A stretch of DNA of 64,000 nt from Isoetes taiwanensis (Eukaryota; Streptophyta; Lycopodiopsida; Isoetales; Isoetaceae), in assembly GCA_021234155.1 (NCBI GenBank), contig JAJEKV010000085.1:2862706-2926705 (forward strand). Direction: 5' to 3'. The translations under genes were made by a program, and so were the position numbers. Of the stretch, positions 10,950 through 20,685 are shown piece after piece. Each line of letters begins with the position of its first letter. Within the stretch, counting starts at the first letter, position 1. A model generated the notes under the pieces. It was not told where the DNA came from. It saw only the letters and a list, made by a program, of their open reading frames with translations, and searched no databases.

Positions 10950-12988
10950 GTGAATAAAGATGAGTAACATGAGCAATCAAGAAGATGCTCAGACTGCAAG
11001 CTGGATGGTTTCAATGTAAAAAACATTATGCAAATCACAAAATGCAAGTAGTTCCCAACTAAGTCTGTCATAACAAATGGAATCGCTTCTGGTTAGCAGC
11101 TTGATGGCAAAATTATCTGCAACAACTGTTGGCAGGAAACCATCATCTAGCACCGTAATAAGATGGATTTATGAGATTTAATATCGTACCTAGAGAAATG
11201 CTCTGGCAAGGAAGCCTCACAAACTTTGTGCACAAATTTTCTAGTAAACCTGCTTTACTTAAAGCCAGTTTTACTGGTTTCTGGGATAATTAGGCTTATC
11301 CCATCTTGATAAGAGTTATGTACACTAACATCCCAAGAGCCACATAGCTTTTTATGGAGCTTGGAAACGAGGAAGAATTTATTCTAAGGTTATATTAATT
11401 TAACTCGTGCACATTGCTATAGACTGAGGCAATCTAAAGAGACTTGAGTCTATGGCACTTGGAGAAGGTGCAATATAAATTGGCCATAATGTGGTTGCTG
11501 TGGTACCTTGCCAACATAAGGCATAGACCCAAGACAATGGCCATACAAAAGAGTAGTTTTTTGGGTTGGCCCAAAGGGCAGACTCTTGTTCATAGTGGGG
11601 GTATTCTATACACTGGTCGTTTACCAGCAGCTTGAAGGAATTTGTTATTTGTTGGTGAAGCTGCTGCTTGGGTTTTGGGTGTTGATGGTAAAAGTAGGTG
11701 TAAACATAGGATGTTGTTTTCAATTTCTCTAAAATTTACAGCATTATAGAAATCCATAAGGGATGCAAATACGCACATTGAGACTGAATCAAACCGCAGC
11801 ATGGAGCTTAACATAGAGCTAAAATCCTAAAACCTAGATCTGTAAGAATGTGAATCATGCAAAACTGTGGTAAAACCCAAAACCCTAGAACTGACACATA
11901 CTTGTTCTGTGTCAAACTTTTGCTAATCTATTCCTTGAAATTAGTAGAATATTATTTTTAAGAAAGTTAGTGTTCTCTAAAATATTTAGCACTTTTAGAA
12001 ATTTATGAAACAGATGAATGCAGATGCACATAATGATCATTTCCTGACGATTCAAGCATTAGCATGGAGCTCAAGTAACAGGTATTCAGCATGGAGCTCA
12101 AGTAACAGGTATTCAGCTTCTGCTTACTTCTGTACTTTGTAAAAGTATGGTGCAGAGCTAAAATCCTCAACCCTATAAGAAATCTTGCAAAATTATTTTG
12201 CAGAAGCTAAAACCTTTAAACCCTTGGTTGGAATGGAACAGAGAAAATGAAAATAAACCCTAGACCTTATAATACTGTGAATCATGCAGAATGAAGCTTG
12301 TAATTGGAATAGTGGTTTCTAATATGCTGCGGCAGAAGGTGATGGTGAAATCAGATCACCATAAAAAATATGTGAAGCGCATTAGTGCACATGATGAGCA
12401 GAGGGCTGCAAATTGGGTGATGAGGTAGTTTTTCCTTTTCATGTTATGATCTGTTTAATTTTCTATTTCCGTTTTTGTTTCTGTTCATGCAGGTCAGATT
12501 GGAACATATCAATCCCTTATGTAAATCTAGACAATGGATTGGAACTGAAATACTTAAACGAGATGGTCCTTCACAGTACGGCAAGAACAGCTGAATTATA
12601 GGCATTGATGCTTATACTATTTATTTCCACAGTTTCAATGAAATCTCTAGATTGTTATTTTGTCAAATTTCCTTCTGTTATTGAGGTGTGAGCATTTGTA
12701 TAATATATTTTGCTATGCTTTTAGGAATCTATGTAATTGCATTTGAATGGTATAAATTTTAGGAAAAAATGTTAAATACCCCAATATTTTTTAGTATTTA
12801 TCAAGATGCCCTTTCTCATATTACAACAATCAAACACCGCTGTAATCAAAATTTTTTGCATGCTTGTTTCCTCCATTTTTTATCGAACAAGTCCTTCATG
12901 TTTTTCTAGTGCTCACCCTTCCATACTCATCTTTCCTTGCTTCATTTTGTGCCGCGAATTGCTATCTACTTTGAGATTTTGGATAGCT
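10950..12988. other. Intergenic region downstream of the PPR gene
   Basis: No recognisable gene and no DYW domain in any frame just behind the PPR stop. A perfect tandem duplication of 27 bp (AGCATGGAGCTCAAGTAACA plus GGTATTC) occupies 12061-12087 and 12088-12114. Several AAACCCTA stretches lie at about 11820-12260. Confidence 0.6.
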
Positions 12989-13182
12989 ATGTCTTCCTCT
13001 TCATTGGATGTGTTCATAATTGCCTATTCATCTTCAAGTCCTCATATCGGGTTGAGAAATTTTCAAACTGCGGCTCCAATCCACAAATTTCAAAATTTAC
13101 CTCTTCAAAAGGATAAAAAAGTCTCCAAGCATTCTGTTCGATCAATTTCTGCTGCAAAAAGCGACTGGCAGGGATTCTCAAA
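12989..13182 (+). CDS. Possible first exon encoding a plastid transit-like peptide
   Basis: From the ATG at 12989 the frame reads MSSSSLDVFIIAYSSSSPH and then a Lys/Arg/Gln-rich stretch ending SDWQGFSK. This Ser-rich, acid-poor start is typical of plastid transit peptides. A donor-like AAAGTAAATT follows at 13183. I found no continuing exon that I recognise, and 13387 onward is a palindrome. It may be the stranded first exon of a gene, a relic, or chance. Confidence 0.3.
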
Positions 13183-13386
13183 GTAAATTCTCGGCGATGA
13201 GTTGGAGAGATGGATCGGAAATACAGCAAATTGCAGAGTGTTTGTGTTCATCACGTGGTGTTCCTGCAGCCTGGGTGCAAATTCGATAGATTACTAGCTT
13301 GATGAGCCTCAATGGATCACAAATGGAGGAAGCAATGGCGGAGGTGGGGCATTATGACAATTTCTCAAGAATTAGGGGCATTATGG

Positions 13387-13555
13387 GGTAGATAACGTCC
13401 TCTCCCGAGGAGTTATGGGCCAGGAAAATGGCCGAGTGGCCATGTGGCCACGAAATTCCGAGGCCGTACGGCAGTACGGCCGCGGAATTTCGTGGCCACA
13501 TGGCCACGAGGCCATTTTCATGGGCCATAACGCCGAGGGGAGGACGTTATCGACC
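13387..13555. repeat. Near-perfect long palindrome (two 84-bp arms)
   Basis: The left arm starts GGTAGATAACGTCCTC and runs to GGCCGTAC at about 13469. The right arm begins GTACGGCC and ends GAGGACGTTATCGACC at 13555. The two are reverse complements over almost their whole length with only a handful of mismatches and nearly no spacer. It is far more GC-rich than its surroundings. A transcript would form a long hairpin. A foldback MITE, a small-RNA precursor or a recent inverted duplication are all possible. Confidence 0.9.
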
Positions 13556-13559
13556 TTAA

Positions 13560-15250
13560 CGTCCTTGGCCGAGGCATTTGGCAGAGCCGCCATAGCCAAG
13601 CTTGGCAGCCGCACTGCATTCCGGCAAGAAAAATGCACCTGCCACAAATTTTTGCCCTCTGTAATGTTTCTTCAGTGCATTTTGGGTCTCAAATCCTGCT
13701 GAAGGTGCCCTTTGAATTTTCAGTAGGAGGCCCGTAGTCCAAAAGGGGTAATATCTCATTTTCTTCAGGCCCCTTCGGACTTTGATTAGGAAGCCCATAG
13801 TCTAAACAGGGCAAAATCGCATTTTCTTCAAGCATCTGTAAGATTTCACTCCGGTTTCTCACAAAGCTTTTTTCTGCTCTTTTCACTCCGGCTCACAAAG
13901 CTTTTTTTCTGCTCTGTTCTTGTCGTCGAAATTATTTCGTTATGCCTAACGGACAAGGCAACAAGTTTACTTTTTTCAGCTTCTATGCTCTGTCTTAACC
14001 TGTATATGCAAAAACAAAGCTTACTCTCTTCGTTCAAACTAAAAGCAGGGCTCTGCATTCTTCCACAAGCTTTTTTCTTCGACCAACAGCGAGAAACAGA
14101 GGCCCAATGGTTGCGAGCACTGATTTTTTCGCAGCACATCTGCTATCTTGAAAACGGCTTTGCTTCCTTCAATAATCACCTGCAAATCTGTATAAAAAAG
14201 TACAATAGTCACATGAGAAGCCGCCTGGAGGCCGCCTGGAGGTCTGGCTATGGCTTGGAGGCCTGGCTATAGAGGCCGGAGGCCTGGCTATGGCGGCCTT
14301 TTGCAACCACGGCAGAGTGCCCAGATAAAATAGTAAGTGTGGCAGCAGAGGATGTTATGGACATAACATTTTGTTATGGACATAACAGTTTTGGCCCAAA
14401 ATTGTTACTGGATATAACCTCTCAGAATCGACGGCTGGGATTTAATCCTACAGCTAAATGCAGAGGCCAAGGACGTTAAGGTATATACCCCAAAATAAGG
14501 TTGCAAAATTATCACGATAACTAAGATTTGGGCAATGGTGGGCGGAAGAAAGGGGGTTTCTGTGTTTGTTGTGGAATTTTTCTAAGGTCAGAAAATTAGA
14601 CGTATGCTTTTCTATACTTGGTCTACGGCTTGGCCGGAGGTTTTTTGGACACATGCATGCATCGGCCGATGCTTGGTATTCGCGAGGGCAGGCCTTATGT
14701 CCCAAAGACATATGTGGGGGAAAAAAGACCGTCCTCTGTTTCTAATTTTGCAGGATAAATCCGGCCTGATGGACTACAGATCCGACACTTCTTTTCTGTT
14801 GTGGCCCCTGTTTCGGGTTTTGTAGGGCAGAGCCAGCCTTGTTGGACTGTATTTCAACCATTGGCGAGGTTTACAAGCTCAACCATTGGTGAGGTTTACA
14901 AGCTCTGCTTTAGATTATGCAGCACAAGTTCGGCCTTGATGCACTGGATTTCATGCACTCCAAGGCAGGTAGAGCTTCAGATATAGAAGAAGAGATAGAA
15001 TGGGCCGATTGATGTGGAATCACTCTTAGATTGCCACCCAAGTTTAGGTGCATGCTGAGCCCCGTTGGGTGGTTTGGAGGTTCAGAAGCGGATGAACGCG
15101 GCCTCCTGTGCTGAAAATGCAAAAACATTTTTTTTCTTCCTTTGCAATGGTTCGTGAACCTGTATTTTCCATTTCCATACGTATTTTTATATGTATATAT
15201 ATACACAAGTGTTTGTAATATGATGGACTGCATGAAGCCGACCCTTTAAA
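13560..15250. other. Non-coding region with short repeats
   Basis: No recognisable gene. 14215-14305 repeats GGAGGC(C)TGGCTATGG four times. 14351-14388 contains GTTATGGACATAAC twice in a row, each copy itself a palindrome. 14856-14880 and 14881-14905 are a 25-bp tandem duplication (AACCATTGGYGAGGTTTACA plus AGCTC). Confidence 0.6.
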
Positions 15251-15259
15251 ACACACCCA

Positions 15260-16400
15260 GCGTGAAAGATTCCCCTAAATTTCTGAAGATTAGCTCAAGG
15301 TTCCTTTAGATTCTGCAACATTCTATGTAGATTCTCCTAGATTCTCACAGATTCTACGAAGATTACTCTAGATTTTGCAAGATTCTATCAAGATTCCTCT
15401 CGATTCACAAAGATTTCCCTACATTTTCTAAGATTCTCATGAGATTCCCCTAGGTTTTTAAAGATTATCTCAAGAGTCCTCTAGATTTTCCAAGATTCCA
15501 TGTAGTTTCTCTTAGATTTCCCAAGATTCTATAAAGATTCTCTTAGAATCCCTAAGATTCTCTAAGATCCTATGAAGATTCCCCTAGATTCCTCTAGGTT
15601 CTTAAAGATTTTATCAAGATTCCCTTAGATTCCCTTTCATTCTCAAAGATTCTCTCTTGAACCGTGTAGATTCTCTTAGATTTTCCAAGATTCTATAAAG
15701 ATTCCCCTAGAATACCTAAGATTCTCTTGAGATTCCTCTAGATTCTCTAAGATCCTATGAAGATTCCCCTACATTTTCCAAAATTGCACCAAGATTCTCG
15801 TAGGTACCCTTAGATTTCCTCCTAGATTCCTTAAGATTCTACAAAGATTCCCCTAGATTCTTAAGATTCTATGGAGATTCCCCTAGATTTTATTAAGATT
15901 CCCTTAGATTCTCCGGGATTCTATCTAAGTTCCCATATTCTCCTAGATTTCCATAGGAGAATCTAAGGAAATTGTACTATGGACTATATGACGTCGACCA
16001 TGCAAAATACACTAGTGTAGAAGATTTCCCTAGATTGTCCCAGGATTCACCTAAATTCCCCATGATTCTATGTAGGTGTTCTTGGATTCCCTTAGATTAT
16101 ATGAAGATTCCTTTAGGTTATCCAAGGTTTTATCAAGATTTCGCCAGTTTCCTAAAGATTTTATGAAGATTCTTGGGATTCCTTTAGATCTGAAGACCCC
16201 CTTATGTCTCCAACATTCCATCAAGATTCCCACGTAATCTCAAAGATTCCACCGAGATTGTCCTAGATTCTCAAAAATTCTCTCACGATTTGGATAGATT
16301 TTCCAAGATGATATGTAAATTTTCCTAGATTCTCTAGGATCCTATTAAGATTCTTAGATATTCTATGAAGATTCCCTAGATTAACTAACATTTTCTTTCA
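15260..16400. repeat. Degenerate AGATTC-rich minisatellite, about 1.1 kb
   Basis: Nearly every 10 to 16 bases the sequence returns to AGATTC or a close variant, in a loose higher-order unit resembling AAGATTCCCCTAGATTCT followed by CTAAGATTCTATG (about 30 bp). Copies have drifted strongly, so the array is old or assembled from heterogeneous units. All occurrences point the same way on the plus strand. GAAGATTC recurs at several places (near 15570, 15756, 16098, 16163 and 16364). Short frames inside are artefacts of the repeat. Confidence 0.9.
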
Positions 16401-17100
16401 GAGACTTTATAAGTGTCATTGCAAGGTAGGACAATGTTGAACACAATAGCTTTAATAAAAGAGTGTTCTATGCGCAAAGTTTGTTGGCTTTAGTTTTCGA
16501 GCGCACAAAGTTTGTTGGTTTTAGTTTATGAGCATATGGAGAGTGGAGAGTACTCTAATAGAAAAGATTTGAGACGACGTATGATGTGCTTGAGGATATT
16601 TATGCCATGATGTTTGTATGGGCGTTCTTTTACGCATGTTTTTGACTCTCTTAAGCAGTTGCAGTACGTCCATTGGTATGGGCAATAAATCAATGCAGTT
16701 GCATTTACAGGTTGTTGGTTTTATTGAACAATTTGTAAAAGAAGTTGCATCAACATGGAGATGCAAAGATTATCGTAAATTATGATGTGTCAAGATGTTT
16801 AATGAACATCAAGAGCCCTACATTCATAGGTCACAAGCAAGTATCGAGCTTTAAAATTAACTTATAAACGCATACTGCAGGCAACCCACAACCCACAGTG
16901 CAAAAGCTCCTTGTTTTATGTTTTCAATTATCTTCGCAACTATTTCTACTATTCGAATGCTTGTGTACTTAATAGTTTAAAAGGTTGATGGCCTCCTTAG
17001 CATGTTTGTGGGCTTTTCTCACATTCTCTGTCTTAAATCAAAATGATAACTCAAAGCGAAGCTTTTGAAGACAGCACATGAGGTTAACATGCATATAGAA
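16401..17100. other. No gene recognised
   Basis: AT-rich DNA between the AGATTC array and the glutamate dehydrogenase relic. A direct repeat CGCAAAGTTTGTTGG / CACAAAGTTTGTTGG occurs at about 16471 and 16504. Nothing else is supported. Confidence 0.5.
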
Positions 17101-17106
17101 AGAATG

Positions 17107-17601
17107 CGGAATACAACAAAATGCAGCAGGGGTGATTGGTCCATTGGCTGCCTCAGCGATTATGTTTGCCTGCATATCAAGAACATATGAGATACATCAT
17201 GCATATATGCATATAGATGTCAACCTGGAGATCAGGAACCTTTATGCGCTCAACATTCCCCGAATGAATTTGGGATTCTAGTGCTGCAGGTATCAAAACA
17301 TGGCAACGAAGCTCCAAGATCTCATTTGAAGATCCATTCTGAACCATAATTTCAATAAAGATTCATCAAATGGTTTAACTCGTCAACAACTTATAATCTC
17401 ATACTTGCATGAGATGAGATCTGCACATGAAATTTCACATGTGGTATCTTACCGTTTTAGCACCTGGGAAACCATTTATTGTGCCCTTCATTCTAAAATA
17501 CTTCTTCACAGCTCTAATGTTCAATCCCTTTCACTTTCATCCACTACCCCTCCATCCTTCTCGGTTATGGCTACAACATGCCCTCCAGCTTCTTCTATAC
17601 A
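17107..17601 (-). pseudogene. Glutamate dehydrogenase relic, three minus-strand exons
   Basis: Three exons can be read on the minus strand. The first (17601-17453) gives CIEEAGGHVVAITEKDGGVV and, after a shift of frame, GLNIRAVKKYF and INGFPGAKT. The second (17338-17240, exactly 33 codons) gives NGSSNEILELRCHVLIPAAL and ESQIHSGNVERIK. The third starts at 17169 with ANIIAEAANGPITPAA. Borders are GT..AG and in phase. This is the C-terminal, NAD(P)-binding part of the Glu/Leu/Phe/Val dehydrogenase fold, in the style whose signature is CD(I/V)LIPAA..Q and AKIIAEGANGPTTPEAD. An apparent 5-bp insertion breaks exon 1, and the third exon runs out soon after GPITPAA. No N-terminal exons were found. 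I judge it a fragmentary pseudogene; an intact gene with sequencing errors is the alternative. Confidence 0.7.
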
Positions 17602-17609
17602 CTGTTTAA

Positions 17610-18430
17610 CATTGACAAAATAAAACAAATTGTAAACAAAAGACGGACATTAGAGACAATTAAAATAGCTGTAAACTCAAGTTGCACTACTGCATACTTC
17701 CTAGTTGAGCACTTCAAGAAAATCCACATGGACAGATGAAGTGAATACTCAGGATTCCATCATCCATTCAGGTGTATTAGCTCATCCATTCAGGTGTATT
17801 GGAAGATAACTAACAGATTTACATTCTCCATCATTAAGCATTATATACAGATTGGATCCATAGCTTCAGCCTTCAAAACCTTACTATCTCCAATGCTGCA
17901 GAAACCAGACTGAGAGCAAGAAATATAAAGACGAGGGAGCTTGAGTGACCCAAGTGACTAATACTTGCTAATTGAAGACTAATTGATCCAAACCTTGTGT
18001 TCTTACCATTTGACCTGCATCCAAACAAATTAAAAACCAATCAGTGAATTATTTGGAAAGCAGACAGAACATTAACGAAGGTTTCCAGTTTAGGGAGTGA
18101 CACAAATTCGAGCCGCAACAATTCTTGCCGACTAAATATTAGACAAATCAATACAGTGGGAATTAGGAAAAAGAAAAACCTTTGGTTACTGGAGTGTTCA
18201 CCATTTTCTATCATCCAGCTTGCAGCCTGATAGTACAACAGGGAACAGATTAAAGCCACAGCCACATTTTAAACAGCTTTTGAAACAGAACGGATATGCC
18301 ATAAATAGATCTTAGAAAGCTTTGCGTAGGAGTAGTAGGACTAAGTTCCTGACGAATTAAAGCCATAGCCCAATTGTACGAATTTTGAAACAGAACCGAT
18401 ACATTTTTAAAGATTTGCGCAGAGAACACG
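17610..18430. other. Flank between the dehydrogenase relic and the transposon
   Basis: No recognised coding sequence. A short direct duplication CATCCATTCAGGTGTATT occurs at about 17761 and 17784. If the dehydrogenase gene was ever complete its upstream exons should lie here, but I could not read any. Confidence 0.5.
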
Positions 18431-18440
18431 ATTGCAAATT

Positions 18441-18495
18441 AAACGGGAGTGTTGCATCACTCCCGTTTCAAAGATTCCCTTTAAAAAAATACCAT
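18441..18495 (+). repeat. Left terminal inverted repeat of the transposon
   Basis: AAACGGGAGTG, six bases, then CACTCCCGTTT form a perfect 11-bp hairpin at the very end, followed by CAAAGATTCCCTTTAAAA. The right end repeats AAACGGGAG and CAAAGATTCC in inverted orientation. Confidence 0.7.
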
Positions 18496-20233
18496 GTTTC
18501 TAAAATAAGCCTTTTTTGATAGTTGTTGAGAATTTATGGAGGTTCGCATTTTTTTCAATGCCATTTTGGCCCATCATTAGACGAAAACTTTGTACTTATG
18601 AAATAGAAATCATAAAAATAGCGAAATTTAGGCATAGACTTGAAGAGACTGAAAGCATTACAAAAAAAAGCACCAGAATAGAAAGGAAAAAAAAGTATTA
18701 TGTTTTTAATAAATTGTTGTACATCAATATTGAAGATTCATTGTAATAAATAATGATACTTTTTTTATATGCGATAGTCAAAGATCTACATCATAGTCCT
18801 CCTCATTCTTTTTCTTTGCTCTCTCTAGGCTCGTCCTTCGTTTCTATCTGCTCCTTTCTTTGGAGACTTAAGTTTTGTATCCTCCTTGTTCTAGGAATGG
18901 TAGCTAAAGCTACTTCTTTAAGCTCTGCAAAGGTTGCCTCGTCGTCTAGTGAGCTCGAGAATGGAGAATTTTGTATCTCTCGAGGGCGTTAGTTTAGCAT
19001 AATCGGATGAAGACTTGGCCCCTAACTCTTGATTTTCATCGGTAAAGTAGGTAAGGCAACCCGGTCTCATCTTCACAAAATGCAACCTCCTTATCAATAT
19101 CCACGGCTACACGGTTGCGGCCCTTCTTAAGTGCGCATGCGATAGTAGTACGAGAACCGGAGAAAGCATCAAGCACCCAATCTCACGGGGCGAGAACATG
19201 TCCGGGAGATGGTTGATGAGCTTTTGTGGTTTACGGTAGTGATTCACAATCCTGCCTTGTGCACTTGGGTCCCGCAATTTACGTAAAGAGGCGCTGGAAA
19301 CTCTAGGGCGTTTGAAAAGTTTTGATGGGCGGTGTTAAAGTGTTCCATGGTCCTCTTCCCATCAAAACTCCAATAAGCTACATGAAGGTACTCTACCTTG
19401 CTGAGCAACCTTGGTCCTCCACCATGGTAGTTGATGTTCGTTTTGTACCTAGTGAAGCATTTAAAGTGATGTTAGCAAAAACAAGAAAACACTTGAAAAC
19501 CCGAAGCTTGAGGGGAAATACTATTAGGAATACACACCACGTAATTAAAGAGAAAAGTAATTGTATTCGGAATAAGACTTTACCGACAAAGGTTTTCATA
19601 TCCCGCTTTGAACTGGAGAACCAAAGTGATTTTTGAAAGCTGATTCCACCAAGCGGTGCATGCTCGAATGGAGCGTAACTAAACGCCAATGTTTGGCCGT
19701 TGAGATCTGCTTGATTCCTTCAATGAAAGCATTAAACTCTGAAAATTTGAAGGGCTGGTCGTCGTATCTGCTGTCTTTAAGCTTAAACCCGTAGGGAAGA
19801 TCAGCAATAACCAAAGTAAAGTCCTGTGGCTTAACCGTTCCGACAAGGTTCGTGCAATCACCATGAATGATTGAATATAAATTGTTTTGATCAAACATGC
19901 GAGAATCTCGTAGTCGGATGGTTCTGGCTCAACAGTTCTTCTTTCAGCTAACGACCTCTCTTCCCGTGCTGTTCTAACCAAATTCATAAAGCCCTCGGGT
20001 AGGTCTTTATTTTTCTTTTTGCTCTAAAGAAAAACAAAACAACAACTGTCAAGAGATCGTTTGTGCAGAGAAAAGGAATTCTAAGAGTAATTACCCAGCC
20101 CTCAAAATTTGGTGAATATTGCACAATGCGCTCGTCGGATGTGGTAATTGGGTAGAGTTCCTTGCACCTTTCCCATGTGTCGACGTTTAGCTGCTCCATC
20201 AAACATGTTTGACATGTTATGACGTTCTTTTGG

Positions 20234-20685
20234 CTGCAAGACGTTAAGGAAACAATGAGTTTAAACGAAAGAATGAAGGCAACGTAAAAGAAAAACAAAT
20301 AAAAGTCAAGCTATTTGTATTCTGGAATACTCGAAACAATATGCAGAAAATAGTTCTGCTACAGGACAAACACATTGCTTGTCTCTAGAAAAGCAATGTG
20401 TATTCCGGAATACAGATTGCTTCTCTAAAGGAACGCATGCGTATTCCAGAATACACAGGCCAACATTCAGAGGAGCAATGTGTATTCCGGAATACACATG
20501 CCTTCCTTCACACAGGCAATGTGTATTCCGGAATACACAATGCCTTTCTAGAGACAAGCAATGTGTATTCCGGAATATACATTTCCCGTGTAAAGGAAGG
20601 CATGTGTATTCTAGAATACACTAGCTACGCCGATGTTTTTGGGAATCTAACATGCAAAGACTAATGTTTGTGTCAGAGAACTTAC
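20234..20685 (-). other. Intron of the methyltransferase-like gene holding a palindrome array
   Basis: On the minus strand the donor AAGTAAGTT (GT at 20684-20685) and the acceptor CTTGCAG (AG at 20234-20235) join ELHN to QKNVITCQTC in phase. Seven palindromes occupy 20315-20621 inside this intron, so splicing would remove them all. Confidence 0.65.
20315..20621. repeat. Array of seven GTGTATTCCGGAATACAC palindromes
   Basis: Copies start at about 20315 (TTGTATTCTGGAATAC), 20398, 20439, 20480, 20521, 20563 and 20604. Four keep the central TTCCGGAA exactly, and variants change the centre to CTGG, CAGG or CTAG while keeping the GTGTATTC and GAATACAC arms. Spacing is near 41 bp for most neighbours (20398, 20439, 20480, 20521, 20563, 20604), about four turns of B-DNA. 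Linkers share words such as GCAATG and AAAGGAA but are not identical. Confidence 0.92.

Noticed and set aside
12413-12601. Small plus-strand gene
   Set aside because: Short, no recognisable domain, no splice or promoter support.
20315-20621. CRISPR-like array
   Set aside because: Repeats are perfect palindromes of 18 bp with similar linkers, located inside a spliced eukaryotic intron. No cas genes and no unique spacers of constant length.
20306-20624. Repeat proteins encoded by the palindrome array (frames with recurring FRNTHC / YSGIH phrases on both strands)
   Set aside because: The repeated peptide is a by-product of translating the palindrome. Frames on both strands are open for the same reason, and exon-intron structure places the array in an intron.
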